Shown here in pieces: positions 9,412-18,931 of a DNA stretch of 32,014 nt. This DNA is from Candidatus Colwelliibacteriota bacterium. Its GTDB lineage: Bacteria > Patescibacteriota > Minisyncoccia > UBA6257 > Colwellbacteraceae. Where the stretch lies: positions 51,659-83,672 of the forward strand of contig JAQTUL010000005.1 in assembly GCA_028710275.1 (NCBI GenBank), in the 5' to 3' direction. Below the pieces are notes generated by a model. The model worked only from the letters and a program-made list of their open reading frames with translations. It was not told the origin of the DNA and ran no database searches. The stretch's first letter is position 1. Every line of letters starts with the position of its first letter. The translations under genes were made by a program, and so were the position numbers.

Positions 9412-10266
9412 TTATATCCCTATATTCAGAAGCTTGAAGTAAGCGACCATTATCTGATATCCGAAATAAAACACGAGAGCCACGCCGATGGCGATGAATG
9501 GCCCAAACGGGAGGGCATCCTTCATTTTTTTCTTTTTGGAAATCATCATCGATATTCCAATTATCGCTCCGATGATAAAGGCTAGCATTATAGCGAGTAT
9601 TGAATCGGGCCAGCCAAGAAGAAGGCCTATAGCCGCAGCCAGTTTGGCGTCACCCCATCCCATAGCTTTCCCTCGCGTGCCCAATATTATGGCTGAGAAG
9701 ACTCCTCCAAGCACGAGTGCGGCCGCTATATGGCCTATTATGATGTTCTCAGTAAAGCTAAATATATAGGCATATCCCCCAAGAAAAGATCCGGGTATAA
9801 CCGCAAGCTCCTTTGTGAATCCTAAATGCTCGACAGCGGTCATCCCGACGCCTATTAGAGCAATCATTATGGTCGCAGCATCAGGTATCACATAATGCTT
9901 AAGGTCTATCACTGAAGCTGCAAGCAAGATAAAGAACGCCGCTGCCCACATGGCAGCAAGCCATCCAGGAGCGATAATCATCGAGGTTGTAAGGACGATA
10001 AATCCTCCCAATATCTCTATGATTGGATACTGGGATGATATCGGCGTTCCGCAGCCGCGACACCTTCCAAGCTGCAAGGCAAAGCTCGCAATAGGTATAA
10101 GCTCATACCACTTAAGGGTTTTCCCGCATTTAGGACAGTGGGAACGGCCCAAAAGCTGTCTTCCAAGAAAACGGCCTCCAGGTTCATACCTTAGTATGAC
10201 TACGTTCAAAAAACTGCCGATTATCGTTCCGAAAAGGAACAGGAATGTATAGGAGAGTATGTCCAC
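9412..10266 (-). CDS. pilD: Prepilin peptidase (A24 family)
   Basis: GTIIGSFLNVVILR; CPKC...CRGC zinc motifs; aspartates in VIDLKHYVIPD and GWGDAKL. Confidence 0.95.
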   Translation of the reverse strand: MDILSYTFLFLFGTIIGSFLNVVILRYEPGGRFLGRQLLGRSHCPKCGKTLKWYELIPIASFALQLGRCRGCGTPISSQYPIIEILGGFIVLTTSMIIAPGWLAAMWAAAFFILLAASVIDLKHYVIPDAATIMIALIGVGMTAVEHLGFTKELAVIPGSFLGGYAYIFSFTENIIIGHIAAALVLGGVFSAIILGTRGKAMGWGDAKLAAAIGLLLGWPDSILAIMLAFIIGAIIGISMMISKKKKMKDALPFGPFIAIGVALVFYFGYQIMVAYFKLLNIGI

Positions 10267-10277
10267 TTTTAATCTTT

Positions 10278-10742
10278 CTAGCTTCTCAGACAGAAAAGCT
10301 TAGCCGCATCGCAGTTTACACCGTCTATGGTGCCTGCAGCCGATCCTCTGGGTTTGGTCTTTTCCATGGTCGCGCCTATGACATATTCATTGTTGTTGGC
10401 ATCAGTTCCATAGACGTACGAAGCGCCTCCAGACTTCTGAGGATCCTCGGGAATATCACCGGTGTTAGCCACGCTCTGTTCGATGACGCTCTTCATCCCG
10501 GCAAAGTTCTGGGAAGAATTCTCTGTACAATCCGCATTTCCAGGATAATGTCCGCACTTATTAAAATAAAGCTCGAGATAGGACTGCATAGAACGAAGAT
10601 CGGCCGTTCTCTTGGTATCGCGGGCAGCTGATTGGACACCTCTTATGCCGTTGAAGGCGAGTCCCATAAGGATGCCTACGACAGCGATGACTATCACCAT
10701 TTCGATGAGTGTAAAACCCTTCTGTGATACAAACTTGTTCAT
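10278..10742 (-). CDS. pilA: Type IV major pilin-like protein
   Basis: MNKFVSQKG|FTLIEMVIVIAVVGILMGLAFNGIRGVQSAARDTKRTADLRSMQSYLELYFNKCGHYPG; start chosen at MNKF rather than the track's upstream start. A TATAAT lies ~50 nt upstream. Confidence 0.9.
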   Translation of the reverse strand: MNKFVSQKGFTLIEMVIVIAVVGILMGLAFNGIRGVQSAARDTKRTADLRSMQSYLELYFNKCGHYPGNADCTENSSQNFAGMKSVIEQSVANTGDIPEDPQKSGGASYVYGTDANNNEYVIGATMEKTKPRGSAAGTIDGVNCDAAKLFCLRS

Positions 10743-10810
10743 TTTTGTATTTCTTATTTTTCGCCTTTTTTCTCTTGTATTATTGATGATTATAACATAT
10801 CGGTCCAAAC

Positions 10811-12025
10811 CTATTGAAGACTGGTCGATACAAAGCTGTATACAGGCATAAGTATCGATGCGAACAAAGCTCCCACGACGGCACCAATGATAAGCATGAG
10901 TATAGGCTGGATAAGCTCAACAAGACTCCCGACAAGATCGTCTATTTCCCTCGAATAGAAGGCTGAGACCTTCTTGAGGAGAGGCTCTAATTGCCCAGTG
11001 CTTTCCCCTATCGCGACCATTTGCCCGATGAGCGGCGGAAAATAATCCGGATATTTAGCTAGAGCCTGGGATAGAAGTACTCCGTTTCGGACATCATTCG
11101 CGGCGTCCCTTAATATCTCGGTATAGACGGCACTTCCCATTGTCCTTGCGGTTATTTCTAAAGCCTGGACTATCGCAACTCCTCCTTTTATAAGTACTCC
11201 GACGGAATCAGCAAATCTGGCAACATACATTTGTTTCAATAGCTTGCTAAAGAGAGGTATTCTCAAGGTTAACTCATCTTTGAATACTGTCCCCTCCTTG
11301 CTTCTCAGATAATCCGCAAATATTCCAACAAGAAGAACCGTTCCGGCAATGACGGCCCACCACCACTTCACTAAGAACTGACCGAACCAGATAACTATCC
11401 TTGTAGGCAAAGGTATAGTCGAACCGAGTTCCAAGAATACGTCCTGTATTTGTGGAAATACTACGACCGCCATGAACATCACAACGATAAAGAGAAAAGA
11501 AACCATAAATATCGGGTAGATAAGGGCATTCCTTACCTTAGAGGATATCGCTTCCTGTTTTTCAAGATAATCAGCCAAGAATTCCATAACCTCGTCGACA
11601 CGCCCGGTAACCTCAGCAGAACGGACCATATTCACATAAAATTCCGAAAAGACGGAGCTGTATTTTTCCATCGCCTGAGAAAGTGATAATCCAGAATCTA
11701 TCTCTCTCTGAATTTCTCCAATCGTTTCCTTGAGTAATGGGTTCTTCGTCTGTACGGCTAGTGTACGCAAGGCACTTCCCAACGGAACGCTCGCGCCGAG
11801 AAGGGTTGAAAACTGCCTCGTGAATATCATAAGGTCTTTCGTCCCGACTTTATTAACAAGTCGATATACGAAATTACTAGCTCCTTCTTTCTTTGCTTCG
11901 GTGATACTAAGGACTACAAGCCCGTTTGCTGTAAGTATCCTCAAGGCAGCGTCTCTTTCCATCGCTTCGACTATTCCCACCTGGGGTTCCCCTTGTTGAT
12001 TTTTTGCCTGATATTCGAACTTCAT
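10811..12025 (-). CDS. pilC: T4P inner-membrane platform protein PilC (GspF family)
   Basis: 404 aa; FTRQFSTLLGASVPLGSALRTLA...PPLIGQMVAIGESTGQLEPLLKKVS...VELIQPILMLIIGAVVG. Confidence 0.95.
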   Translation of the reverse strand: MKFEYQAKNQQGEPQVGIVEAMERDAALRILTANGLVVLSITEAKKEGASNFVYRLVNKVGTKDLMIFTRQFSTLLGASVPLGSALRTLAVQTKNPLLKETIGEIQREIDSGLSLSQAMEKYSSVFSEFYVNMVRSAEVTGRVDEVMEFLADYLEKQEAISSKVRNALIYPIFMVSFLFIVVMFMAVVVFPQIQDVFLELGSTIPLPTRIVIWFGQFLVKWWWAVIAGTVLLVGIFADYLRSKEGTVFKDELTLRIPLFSKLLKQMYVARFADSVGVLIKGGVAIVQALEITARTMGSAVYTEILRDAANDVRNGVLLSQALAKYPDYFPPLIGQMVAIGESTGQLEPLLKKVSAFYSREIDDLVGSLVELIQPILMLIIGAVVGALFASILMPVYSFVSTSLQ

Positions 12026-12044
12026 TATCGTTTTTCCGATATAT

Positions 12045-13118
12045 CTACATCCTCTCTAGAAGGAGTCTCAGCTCGCTCGGATTAAGGGAGTAGAGCTCCG
12101 CCACCTCCATTGATATCTCTCTTCTTTTAACGAGATCCGCAAGCGATCGGTTAAGAGTAAGCATGCCTTCCTGAAGACTCGTCTCAATCACAAGATCTAT
12201 CTGGAAAAATTTCTTCTCGCGAATAAGATTTCTTATGGCCGGATTCACTATCATGATTTCACAGGCCGGAACGCGGCCGCCGTCTATCCTTGGAACAAGA
12301 CGCTGAGATACTATGCCAACCAAAGTAGCTGCCAGCTGCGAAGCCGCCTGGTCCTGTTGGGCCGCCGGGAACGAGTCAACTATGCGGTCGACCGTCTGTG
12401 AGGCAGAATTGGTATGAAGCGTAGAAAACACGAGATGGCCCGTCTCGGCCGCCGTCATGGCCGTCGCGATGGATTCTTGGTCACGCATCTCTCCAATCAT
12501 GAGAACATCTGGATCTTGGCGAAGAACGGCGCGAAGAGCCCTATGGAAATCAGGACTATCCGTCGTAACCTCTCTCTGGGAGATAATCGATTTATCCTGC
12601 ACGAAAAGATATTCGATAGGGTCCTCAATCGTTATGATGTGGTCCATCCTCCTATGGTTTATCTCATCGAGAAGCCCGGCAAGAGTAGTTGATTTTCCCT
12701 GTCCGGCTGGTCCCACCACTAAAACAAACCCCTGGGAAAGCTTGGAAAATTCATGGATTATCGGCGGAAGCTTCAGCTCTTCAAGTGCCTTTATTTCGGC
12801 CGGCACAAGACGCATGGCTGCGGCCATAAAACCTCTTTGAAAATAGACGTTTGTTCTGAAACGGGCCTTATCCTCGTATGCGTGGGTAAAATCAACGTCT
12901 CCATTCCTAAGAAGTTTTTCCTTCAACTCCGGGGTTAATAAAGCCATTGAAAGCCCCTGGGTATCCTCCGGTGTTAGTATCGGCTCCTGCTGCAGACTTA
13001 TTAGTACTCCGTCTATTCTGAGGGTTGGTCTTCTTCCGACAGCTATATGAAGATCGGAAGCTCCCTGCCTCGCTGTCATAAGCAATAATTGGTCGAGCTT
13101 TTGTTTATAATCGGTCAT
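12045..13118 (-). CDS. pilT: T4P retraction ATPase PilT
   Basis: 357 aa; Walker A GPAGQGKST, RQDPDVLMIGEMRD, TGHLVFSTLHT, AIRNLIREKK. Confidence 0.95.
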   Translation of the reverse strand: MTDYKQKLDQLLLMTARQGASDLHIAVGRRPTLRIDGVLISLQQEPILTPEDTQGLSMALLTPELKEKLLRNGDVDFTHAYEDKARFRTNVYFQRGFMAAAMRLVPAEIKALEELKLPPIIHEFSKLSQGFVLVVGPAGQGKSTTLAGLLDEINHRRMDHIITIEDPIEYLFVQDKSIISQREVTTDSPDFHRALRAVLRQDPDVLMIGEMRDQESIATAMTAAETGHLVFSTLHTNSASQTVDRIVDSFPAAQQDQAASQLAATLVGIVSQRLVPRIDGGRVPACEIMIVNPAIRNLIREKKFFQIDLVIETSLQEGMLTLNRSLADLVKRREISMEVAELYSLNPSELRLLLERM

Positions 13119-13141
13119 TTAGAGGAGTTGTTTATGGAATA

Positions 13142-13147
13142 ATTATA
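13142..13147 (-). promoter_or_regulatory. Candidate -10 box (TATAAT) for pilT
   Basis: GGGTATAATTATTCC in the pilB-pilT gap, 23 nt before the pilT ATG. Confidence 0.5.
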
Positions 13148-13167
13148 CCCTTAAAAGGTCTGGCGGA

Positions 13168-14907
13168 CTACGACGTTTCAGCTGTTTCTCTTATCACCTC
13201 TTCCATCGATATGGTCCCATCAAGAACCTTCATTATTCCGTCCTGTCTCAAACTTATCATCCCCTGTCTTTTTCCTTCATCTTTTACCCTTCCCTCCGTA
13301 GCCCCCGAATTTATTATATCTTCAAGCTCTCTCGTCATCCTCATAACCTCATAAAGACCTATCCTGCCCTTTGTCCCTTTTCCTTTACAAGCATCACATC
13401 CGGGAGATTTGTATATCTTGTATGGAGACTGATACTGTATCTTTGCTCTCGTTTCCGGATCAAGCTTTGAAATCTCTGCTTCTATTACCTTTTGGATATC
13501 AGCCGGCGCCTCCTCTGGTTTCTTACAGTTATCACAAAGCCTCCTCACCAACCTTTGAGCCAAAAGTATGTTTAATGAGGATGGCAATAGAAAAGGAGCC
13601 ACGCCCATATCCATAAGCCTCGGTATTATACCGGCCGCATTATTGGTGTGGAGAGTCGAAAGAACTATATGTCCCGTAAGAGCCGCTTGAACAGCAAGGC
13701 CGGCTGTCTCGCCGTCTCTTATCTCACCAACCATAATGATATCCGGATCCTGTCTCAATGCCTGACGAAGCCCGGAAGCGAAAGAATATCCTATCTCCGG
13801 TTTTACCTGTGATTGATTTACTCCATCGACGAAATATTCGACGGGGTCCTCCATACTCATTATGTTCACATCTTCCTTATTAAGCATCTGTAAGAAGGCG
13901 TATAAGGTCGTTGTCTTTCCAGATCCGGTTGGTCCAGTCACGAGAACCATCCCGTATGGTTTATCAAGAGCGGCAAGGACCCACTCAGCATTGCGCCCGA
14001 CAAGCCCGAGGCCTTTTATGTCCTTTAATCCTGAAAGCGGATCTAAGACACGGATAACCACCTTCTCTCCTAAGGGAGTAGGGAGGGTCGCAACACGATA
14101 GTCGACATCTCTTCCGAAAATTATCGTCCTAAAACGCCCGTCCTGAGGAATACGATTCTCATCTATCTTTAGATCTGCAAGAATCTTTACACGGGAAACT
14201 ATAGGCTGTGTGAGTTCCAGCGGAAAAGAGGCCACCTCCTTAAGAGATCCATCGAGTCTAAATCTTATTCTTAGCCTCGCTCTCTGCGGTTCTATATGTA
14301 TATCGGACGCTTTTTGTTCAACCGCCGCCTTTAGTGTGGACGATACTATTTTTATTATCGGCGCATCATCTATCGTCGCGTTCACCTCGTCCAGCGAGAC
14401 TACTCTCTGGGCAGCAGAGAGATTGGATGATTTTATATTAAGAGACTTCACTGCTTCCTGTATCTCTCTCTGATACGGAGCATACCGACGGAATATCATC
14501 TCGAGATCAGAAGGTGTGATTATGTATACGCCTAGACTTACCTGATTCTGCTTGGCTATGAATCTCAGAGCGTCTTGGGCTTGAGGATCATCCGGGTTAA
14601 GCATACCGATGATGGCCATATCCTTCGTCACTGAAAGAGGCGCCACTCTATAGGTTCTCGCCGTGTTTTCGGGAACGATTTTCAGAACGGCCTCCGGTAT
14701 CGAAAGCGCGTCCACTTTCTGATAAGGGATATTAAGTATCACCGACTTTGCTTCAGCTACTGAAACCTCATCAACCAGTCTCCTTGTGTATATTATGTCT
14801 TCAAGAGACCTTCCGGTCGAAGTTGCTTCATTGGATAATTTCTGTGCCAGCTCATCGGAGATGAGTGACTGCTCGACAAGCTTTGCTGCCAAGGTCTTTG
14901 CGTCCAT
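13168..14907 (-). CDS. pilB: T4P assembly ATPase PilB (GspE family)
   Basis: 579 aa; GPTGSGKTTTLYAFL, RQDPDIIMVGEIRDGETA, CDNC...CDACKGKGTKGRIGLYEVM. Confidence 0.95.
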   Translation of the reverse strand: MDAKTLAAKLVEQSLISDELAQKLSNEATSTGRSLEDIIYTRRLVDEVSVAEAKSVILNIPYQKVDALSIPEAVLKIVPENTARTYRVAPLSVTKDMAIIGMLNPDDPQAQDALRFIAKQNQVSLGVYIITPSDLEMIFRRYAPYQREIQEAVKSLNIKSSNLSAAQRVVSLDEVNATIDDAPIIKIVSSTLKAAVEQKASDIHIEPQRARLRIRFRLDGSLKEVASFPLELTQPIVSRVKILADLKIDENRIPQDGRFRTIIFGRDVDYRVATLPTPLGEKVVIRVLDPLSGLKDIKGLGLVGRNAEWVLAALDKPYGMVLVTGPTGSGKTTTLYAFLQMLNKEDVNIMSMEDPVEYFVDGVNQSQVKPEIGYSFASGLRQALRQDPDIIMVGEIRDGETAGLAVQAALTGHIVLSTLHTNNAAGIIPRLMDMGVAPFLLPSSLNILLAQRLVRRLCDNCKKPEEAPADIQKVIEAEISKLDPETRAKIQYQSPYKIYKSPGCDACKGKGTKGRIGLYEVMRMTRELEDIINSGATEGRVKDEGKRQGMISLRQDGIMKVLDGTISMEEVIRETAETS

Positions 14908-14926
14908 ATATTTTTCTGGTCTTTAT

Positions 14927-15232
14927 TTAAAAAGCCTCAAAGGGGTTACTCCTGCGACTTGGGAGCTGAGGCGTAAGGGTTGGCATCGATCCTGTCCTAT
15001 TCAGGGATTTCCAGACAGATGACTCCGTTATTTTTTCCACGTCTACGTTCGCTCCGGCAAGTTTTGATACGCTCTGATATTTATCGGAGGTGTTTCCTAT
15101 CTGCTCCACAAGTGGAACGGGTGAGAAAAATACGTAATACGTCATTACCCCGGCGACGATAAGTATCGCACCGGCAATCCCTATCACCACTATATTCGAT
15201 TTCTTTTCTTCTTCTTGGATTATTATCGCCAT
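14927..15232 (-). CDS. Small T4P-associated membrane protein (PilP-like C-terminal SNPFEAF)
   Basis: 101 aa between pilO and pilB; N-terminal TM; ends RRSNPFEAF. Confidence 0.6.
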   Translation of the reverse strand: MAIIIQEEEKKSNIVVIGIAGAILIVAGVMTYYVFFSPVPLVEQIGNTSDKYQSVSKLAGANVDVEKITESSVWKSLNRTGSMPTLTPQLPSRRSNPFEAF

Positions 15233-15235
15233 TTT

Positions 15236-15799
15236 CTATTCAGGTTGATAGTAAGCATCGACAGTTATCGCATAGGATAAAATCGGGTCTTTTTTGTTAC
15301 CCTCGGAAATATCGAAAGTATAGATATCCATCAGCCTGACATTCGTCTCAAGAGCCCTCGTAAAATTCCTCATGTCGCTGTAATTGCTTATAGCCTTCAC
15401 CGTCACTCGGACTTTTCCCGTTGGTTTTATTATGTCTCCTTCCTTTATGGGATCTATAGCCATGGACTGGAAATCGACGGCACTGACGAGTACGTTATTA
15501 AGCTTCGCCATCCCATATATCTGATTGAGAACAGAAGGTATATCCTCGGTCGTCGGAACGGACTGCGAAAAAGCCTCCTTTAGAGCAGATATGCTCTGGG
15601 ATCTAGAAATGACCTTATTTGTTTCTTCTATTGTTTTCTTATAATCATCATATTCGTTCTGCTTAGCCTGTTTATCTCCTCTTAATTGCTGCGTTTCCTG
15701 AAAAGCCGGAACAACAAGAGTCGCGAAGACTATCAGTGCACCTAAAGCCATACCAAAACTGGCAAGCAGGCCATAGAATCTTTTTGTTGAATCCTTCAT
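15236..15799 (-). CDS. pilO: PilO-like T4P assembly protein
   Basis: 187 aa; N-terminal TM, coiled coil, ferredoxin-like C-terminus (VTVKAISNYSDMRNFTRALETNVRLMDI); position after pilN. Confidence 0.8.
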   Translation of the reverse strand: MKDSTKRFYGLLASFGMALGALIVFATLVVPAFQETQQLRGDKQAKQNEYDDYKKTIEETNKVISRSQSISALKEAFSQSVPTTEDIPSVLNQIYGMAKLNNVLVSAVDFQSMAIDPIKEGDIIKPTGKVRVTVKAISNYSDMRNFTRALETNVRLMDIYTFDISEGNKKDPILSYAITVDAYYQPE

Positions 15800-16410
15800 G
15801 GTCTTATGATTGGTTCCGTTATGGTTGTGGTGGTCGTATCGGGCGCCACTGTCAAATTTTTACTGAAAAGAAATATGTCGGAATTAAAAACCGCCTTGGC
15901 TTCAAACTTAACGACACCTTCGGCGTATCTCGAGCTGGTAAGACCAATCTTCAGTGATTCATCGGCAATATCATATAGAGCCAACTGCTCAGCGAGCTTA
16001 TCAAAAGTCTTGGCGGCTCCCGAGAAAGTCATAGTGTGGTCATAAGACATCATCCTCGTTCCGGACATAGCTACGTCAGGAAGGGTTCTTTGCTCGAGAA
16101 AATCCAGAACAGGAGTCATAGCCACATGGGACTCGAGAAGCTTCTGCATATTCACTACCTGAGAATAGAAGGATATAAAACCTTTTTCTTTCTCGTCTGC
16201 CGGTGCCTGTTTATCAAGCTCGGCTATCTGTCCATCAAGCACATCTATCCCGGCATTAAGATAAGTCTTATATCCGAAGGATAAGCCCGCATATACCATA
16301 AGAGACAGCGCAAAAATAACGCCTGAAAACGTCAGGGCTCTTATCGGAAGCCCGGATGTATTTCCTTCTCTTGCTCTGGCCTGCGCCGCCGAGATATTGG
16401 TGTTATCCAT
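15796..16410 (-). CDS. pilN: PilN-like T4P assembly protein
   Basis: TM plus coiled coil; position after pilM; start at MDNTN avoids overlap with pilM. Confidence 0.75.
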   Translation of the reverse strand: MDNTNISAAQARAREGNTSGLPIRALTFSGVIFALSLMVYAGLSFGYKTYLNAGIDVLDGQIAELDKQAPADEKEKGFISFYSQVVNMQKLLESHVAMTPVLDFLEQRTLPDVAMSGTRMMSYDHTMTFSGAAKTFDKLAEQLALYDIADESLKIGLTSSRYAEGVVKFEAKAVFNSDIFLFSKNLTVAPDTTTTTITEPIIRP

Positions 16411-16417
16411 ATAGGCT

Positions 16418-17506
16418 CTATGAAGTGTCTTTTGCTCCCGCTCCCACTGCAACGGAGAATCTGGACGCTATATTACGCACAAGGGGAGCTGATTCAGGCG
16501 GATACGAAACATTTCTAAAAGGATCTCCTTTCTCCGTCGGTATCCCTAGCTGTTTTTGGACATATTCGGAAAAACCGATAAGGTCTCCCCCGCCTCCGGA
16601 AAGCAAAATCTTATCTATCTTCTTTTTATGCTTTCCCTCGAACACATCCCTCACTCTCCTTACTTCATTAAGTATAACATCGACGAAAGGAAGCATTAAA
16701 GTGGATAATCCATATTCTCCGGTCATTCCCGAAAGTCCCCTCTGCTTTTTTAGAGCTTCAGCCCTCCTTGGAGTGATTCCTAATCCTTTCGATAGTGCCT
16801 GCGTAAGCGAATTACCAGAAAAATCAGTCTGACCGACAAATCTCAACGAACCTCCGTCCGCAATCACAATCGTCGTCGTAAAAGCGCCTATATCAATAAT
16901 CAGAATATTTCCAGTTGATCCATAAGTAAGTGATCTTGCAAGACTTAAGCCCTCTATCTCCAAATATTTCAGCTTGAGACCGGCACGTTTGAAAACGGAT
17001 TGATATGAAGCTATCTGGTCATTAGGAACGGATATCAGTAATATCTGCTGTTTGGTGTTTCCGTTATCATCCTCGTATGAACCCACATTTATCCAGTCTA
17101 TCGCCACTTCTGATATCGGAAGCGGAACAAGTGATCTTGCTTGGTATGGGATAGCCTGCTCCAGCTCTTGCGCCGTCATCGGAGGGAGCTCTATAAGAGA
17201 TGTGAATGACGCGAAAGAAGGCACTACGCCGATGGCCTGTTTAGTCCTTGTTCCCATCCTATGCACAGCCTCCTTAAGAAGTCCGGCTGTCTCGGCTTCA
17301 TCCATCTTGAGAGAACTCGTCTGTATGACGCTGTTAGATCTTTCAAGATATCCCCCTATTTCTACGAGACCGTAGTTGGATAGCCTAAGCTTGCCTGCCT
17401 GCGGTATTACCTCGGCTACCTTTACCGATATTGTTCCTATGTCCACGCCCAGTACGGGTCCTTTATCGGCCCGTAATTTCAGTCTTGATAGGATATTATC
17501 TAACAT
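16418..17506 (-). CDS. pilM: T4P actin-like ATPase PilM
   Basis: LGVDIGTISVKVAEV, ILIIDIGAFTTTIVIADGGSLRF, ILLSGGGGDLIGF; start set at MLDNILSRLKLRADKG (17506). Confidence 0.93.
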   Translation of the reverse strand: MLDNILSRLKLRADKGPVLGVDIGTISVKVAEVIPQAGKLRLSNYGLVEIGGYLERSNSVIQTSSLKMDEAETAGLLKEAVHRMGTRTKQAIGVVPSFASFTSLIELPPMTAQELEQAIPYQARSLVPLPISEVAIDWINVGSYEDDNGNTKQQILLISVPNDQIASYQSVFKRAGLKLKYLEIEGLSLARSLTYGSTGNILIIDIGAFTTTIVIADGGSLRFVGQTDFSGNSLTQALSKGLGITPRRAEALKKQRGLSGMTGEYGLSTLMLPFVDVILNEVRRVRDVFEGKHKKKIDKILLSGGGGDLIGFSEYVQKQLGIPTEKGDPFRNVSYPPESAPLVRNIASRFSVAVGAGAKDTS

Positions 17507-17532
17507 CTGGATTATATGGATGGAAGCTACAG

Positions 17533-17544
17533 GTATAATTATAC
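17533..17544. promoter_or_regulatory. Palindromic divergent promoter core GTATAATTATAC (pilM / comFC)
   Basis: Perfect 12-bp palindrome giving TATAAT on both strands; 8 nt from the comFC ATG and ~30 nt from the pilM ATG. Confidence 0.6.
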
Positions 17545-17547
17545 AGT

Positions 17548-18222
17548 ATGGAAACCGTAAGAAGAATATGGGCAGCAATCCTTGATGTTATCTTCCCGCC
17601 GCTATGCGTTTCCTGTCGAAAATACATCGACGGCGACAAGTGGAATTTCATCTGCGACCGATGTCTTGAGAAAATAATCACCGAGAGATATCCGCGAATA
17701 ATCAACGGTAAGAACGTGTCGGCAGTCGCCGACTACCGCGACCCCGTCATTAGGCAGCTTATCCACTGCCTTAAATACCGAAACATGGAAAGTATCTCTA
17801 AATTACTGGGTGAGATGTTGGCTGAGCGCTTAAAACACATAGTAATAGAGGCAGAAAGCACTATTATCGTCCCGATTCCGCTCCACAAGAGAAAGGAGCG
17901 GCAGCGCGGATATAATCAGGCAGAGCTCATCGCGATAGTCGCCGGAAAAAGCCTCTGTCTGCCGGTCGCATCGGAATCTATTCTAAGGATAAGACCGAAT
18001 AATCCCCAAAGTGAAATACCTGATCTAAAAGAGAAAGCAGCGAACGTTAAAGGCATATTCGGCCCAGGACCAGATATAAAGGCTGTGTTAGGAAAAAACG
18101 TCGTCATTATGGATGACATACTGACATCCGGAGCAACGATGGCAGAAGTAGTGAAAATATTGAAAAAAGGAGGTGCGAAAAAATGTATAAGAGCGGTAAT
18201 CGCGATGGCAGGAAGACACTAA
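17548..18222 (+). CDS. comFC: ComF family phosphoribosyltransferase
   Basis: 224 aa; N-terminal CVSC...CDRC zinc motif; VPIPLHKRKERQRGYNQAELIA; VVIMDDILTSGATMAEVVKILKKGGA PRPP motif. Confidence 0.93.
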   Translation: METVRRIWAAILDVIFPPLCVSCRKYIDGDKWNFICDRCLEKIITERYPRIINGKNVSAVADYRDPVIRQLIHCLKYRNMESISKLLGEMLAERLKHIVIEAESTIIVPIPLHKRKERQRGYNQAELIAIVAGKSLCLPVASESILRIRPNNPQSEIPDLKEKAANVKGIFGPGPDIKAVLGKNVVIMDDILTSGATMAEVVKILKKGGAKKCIRAVIAMAGRH

Positions 18223-18374
18223 AGAAAACCCATCGTTATCAGATGTATAACCCTAGGGATTCCTTACTGAAGCTTGAATGACAAAAGAGGGAAATCGTCT
18301 CGAGCTTCGGCGAGAAACCTCATGCACCCCCGTTAGGCATAATTACTTCAGAGTAATAAAATAATAGGTACTAA

Positions 18375-18396
18375 AAATCCCGCCAGAGCGGGATTT
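18375..18396. terminator. Bidirectional terminator between comFC and the 18411 gene
   Basis: AAATCCCGC-caga-GCGGGATTT, with T-rich tail. Confidence 0.75.
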
Positions 18397-18410
18397 CTTT
18401 TACTTAAACA

Positions 18411-18878
18411 CTAGGGTTGGGTGTTTTCAGAAGGATTAGCTTGATCGGGAACAACCATATCTCCCTGAGAGTTTTGTGCAGCCGGAGCTTTGGTCTTCAT
18501 CGATTCAGGCAGCTGTTTCTTTTCTATAGCCTCCGCTATCGGGCTGGTTGATTCGATTTCGGTCCAGAAAACAACTTTATCGTCATCTATATTGATTGGT
18601 CCGATAGGTTTCCAGAAGGCATCGGCAAATTTCTGAAGGCCAAGCGATCCATCCTGGCTCCTCTGCAGGAACCACGCATCATAGAGCCTGTATTTTGGAA
18701 ACAATGAAAGCCTCCCATAATATATGTCTCCAGTCGTGAGATATACAGCCACATAGGGCTTCTTCGACAGTTTGATGCACACAACTGAACCTATGGCTAA
18801 TATAGCGAGGACGATGACTGAAACGGCAACTATCAATATCTTTTTCCCAGAAGATCGGGTAATGCTTTGGCTTCTCAT
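18411..18878 (-). CDS. Hypothetical single-pass membrane protein
   Basis: 155 aa; N-terminal TM; TATAAT 8 nt upstream of ATG. Confidence 0.7.
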   Translation of the reverse strand: MRSQSITRSSGKKILIVAVSVIVLAILAIGSVVCIKLSKKPYVAVYLTTGDIYYGRLSLFPKYRLYDAWFLQRSQDGSLGLQKFADAFWKPIGPINIDDDKVVFWTEIESTSPIAEAIEKKQLPESMKTKAPAAQNSQGDMVVPDQANPSENTQP

Positions 18879-18931
18879 ATCGATGTATTATATATTATTT
18901 TTTATATTTTATGTTTGTGGATAACAGACCG

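Noticed and set aside
10743-10808. Upstream start of the pilA ORF in the track
   Set aside because: MDRYVIIINNTREKRRKIRNTK lies in the leader between the TATAAT and MNKFVSQKGFTLIE; the latter is a normal prepilin leader.
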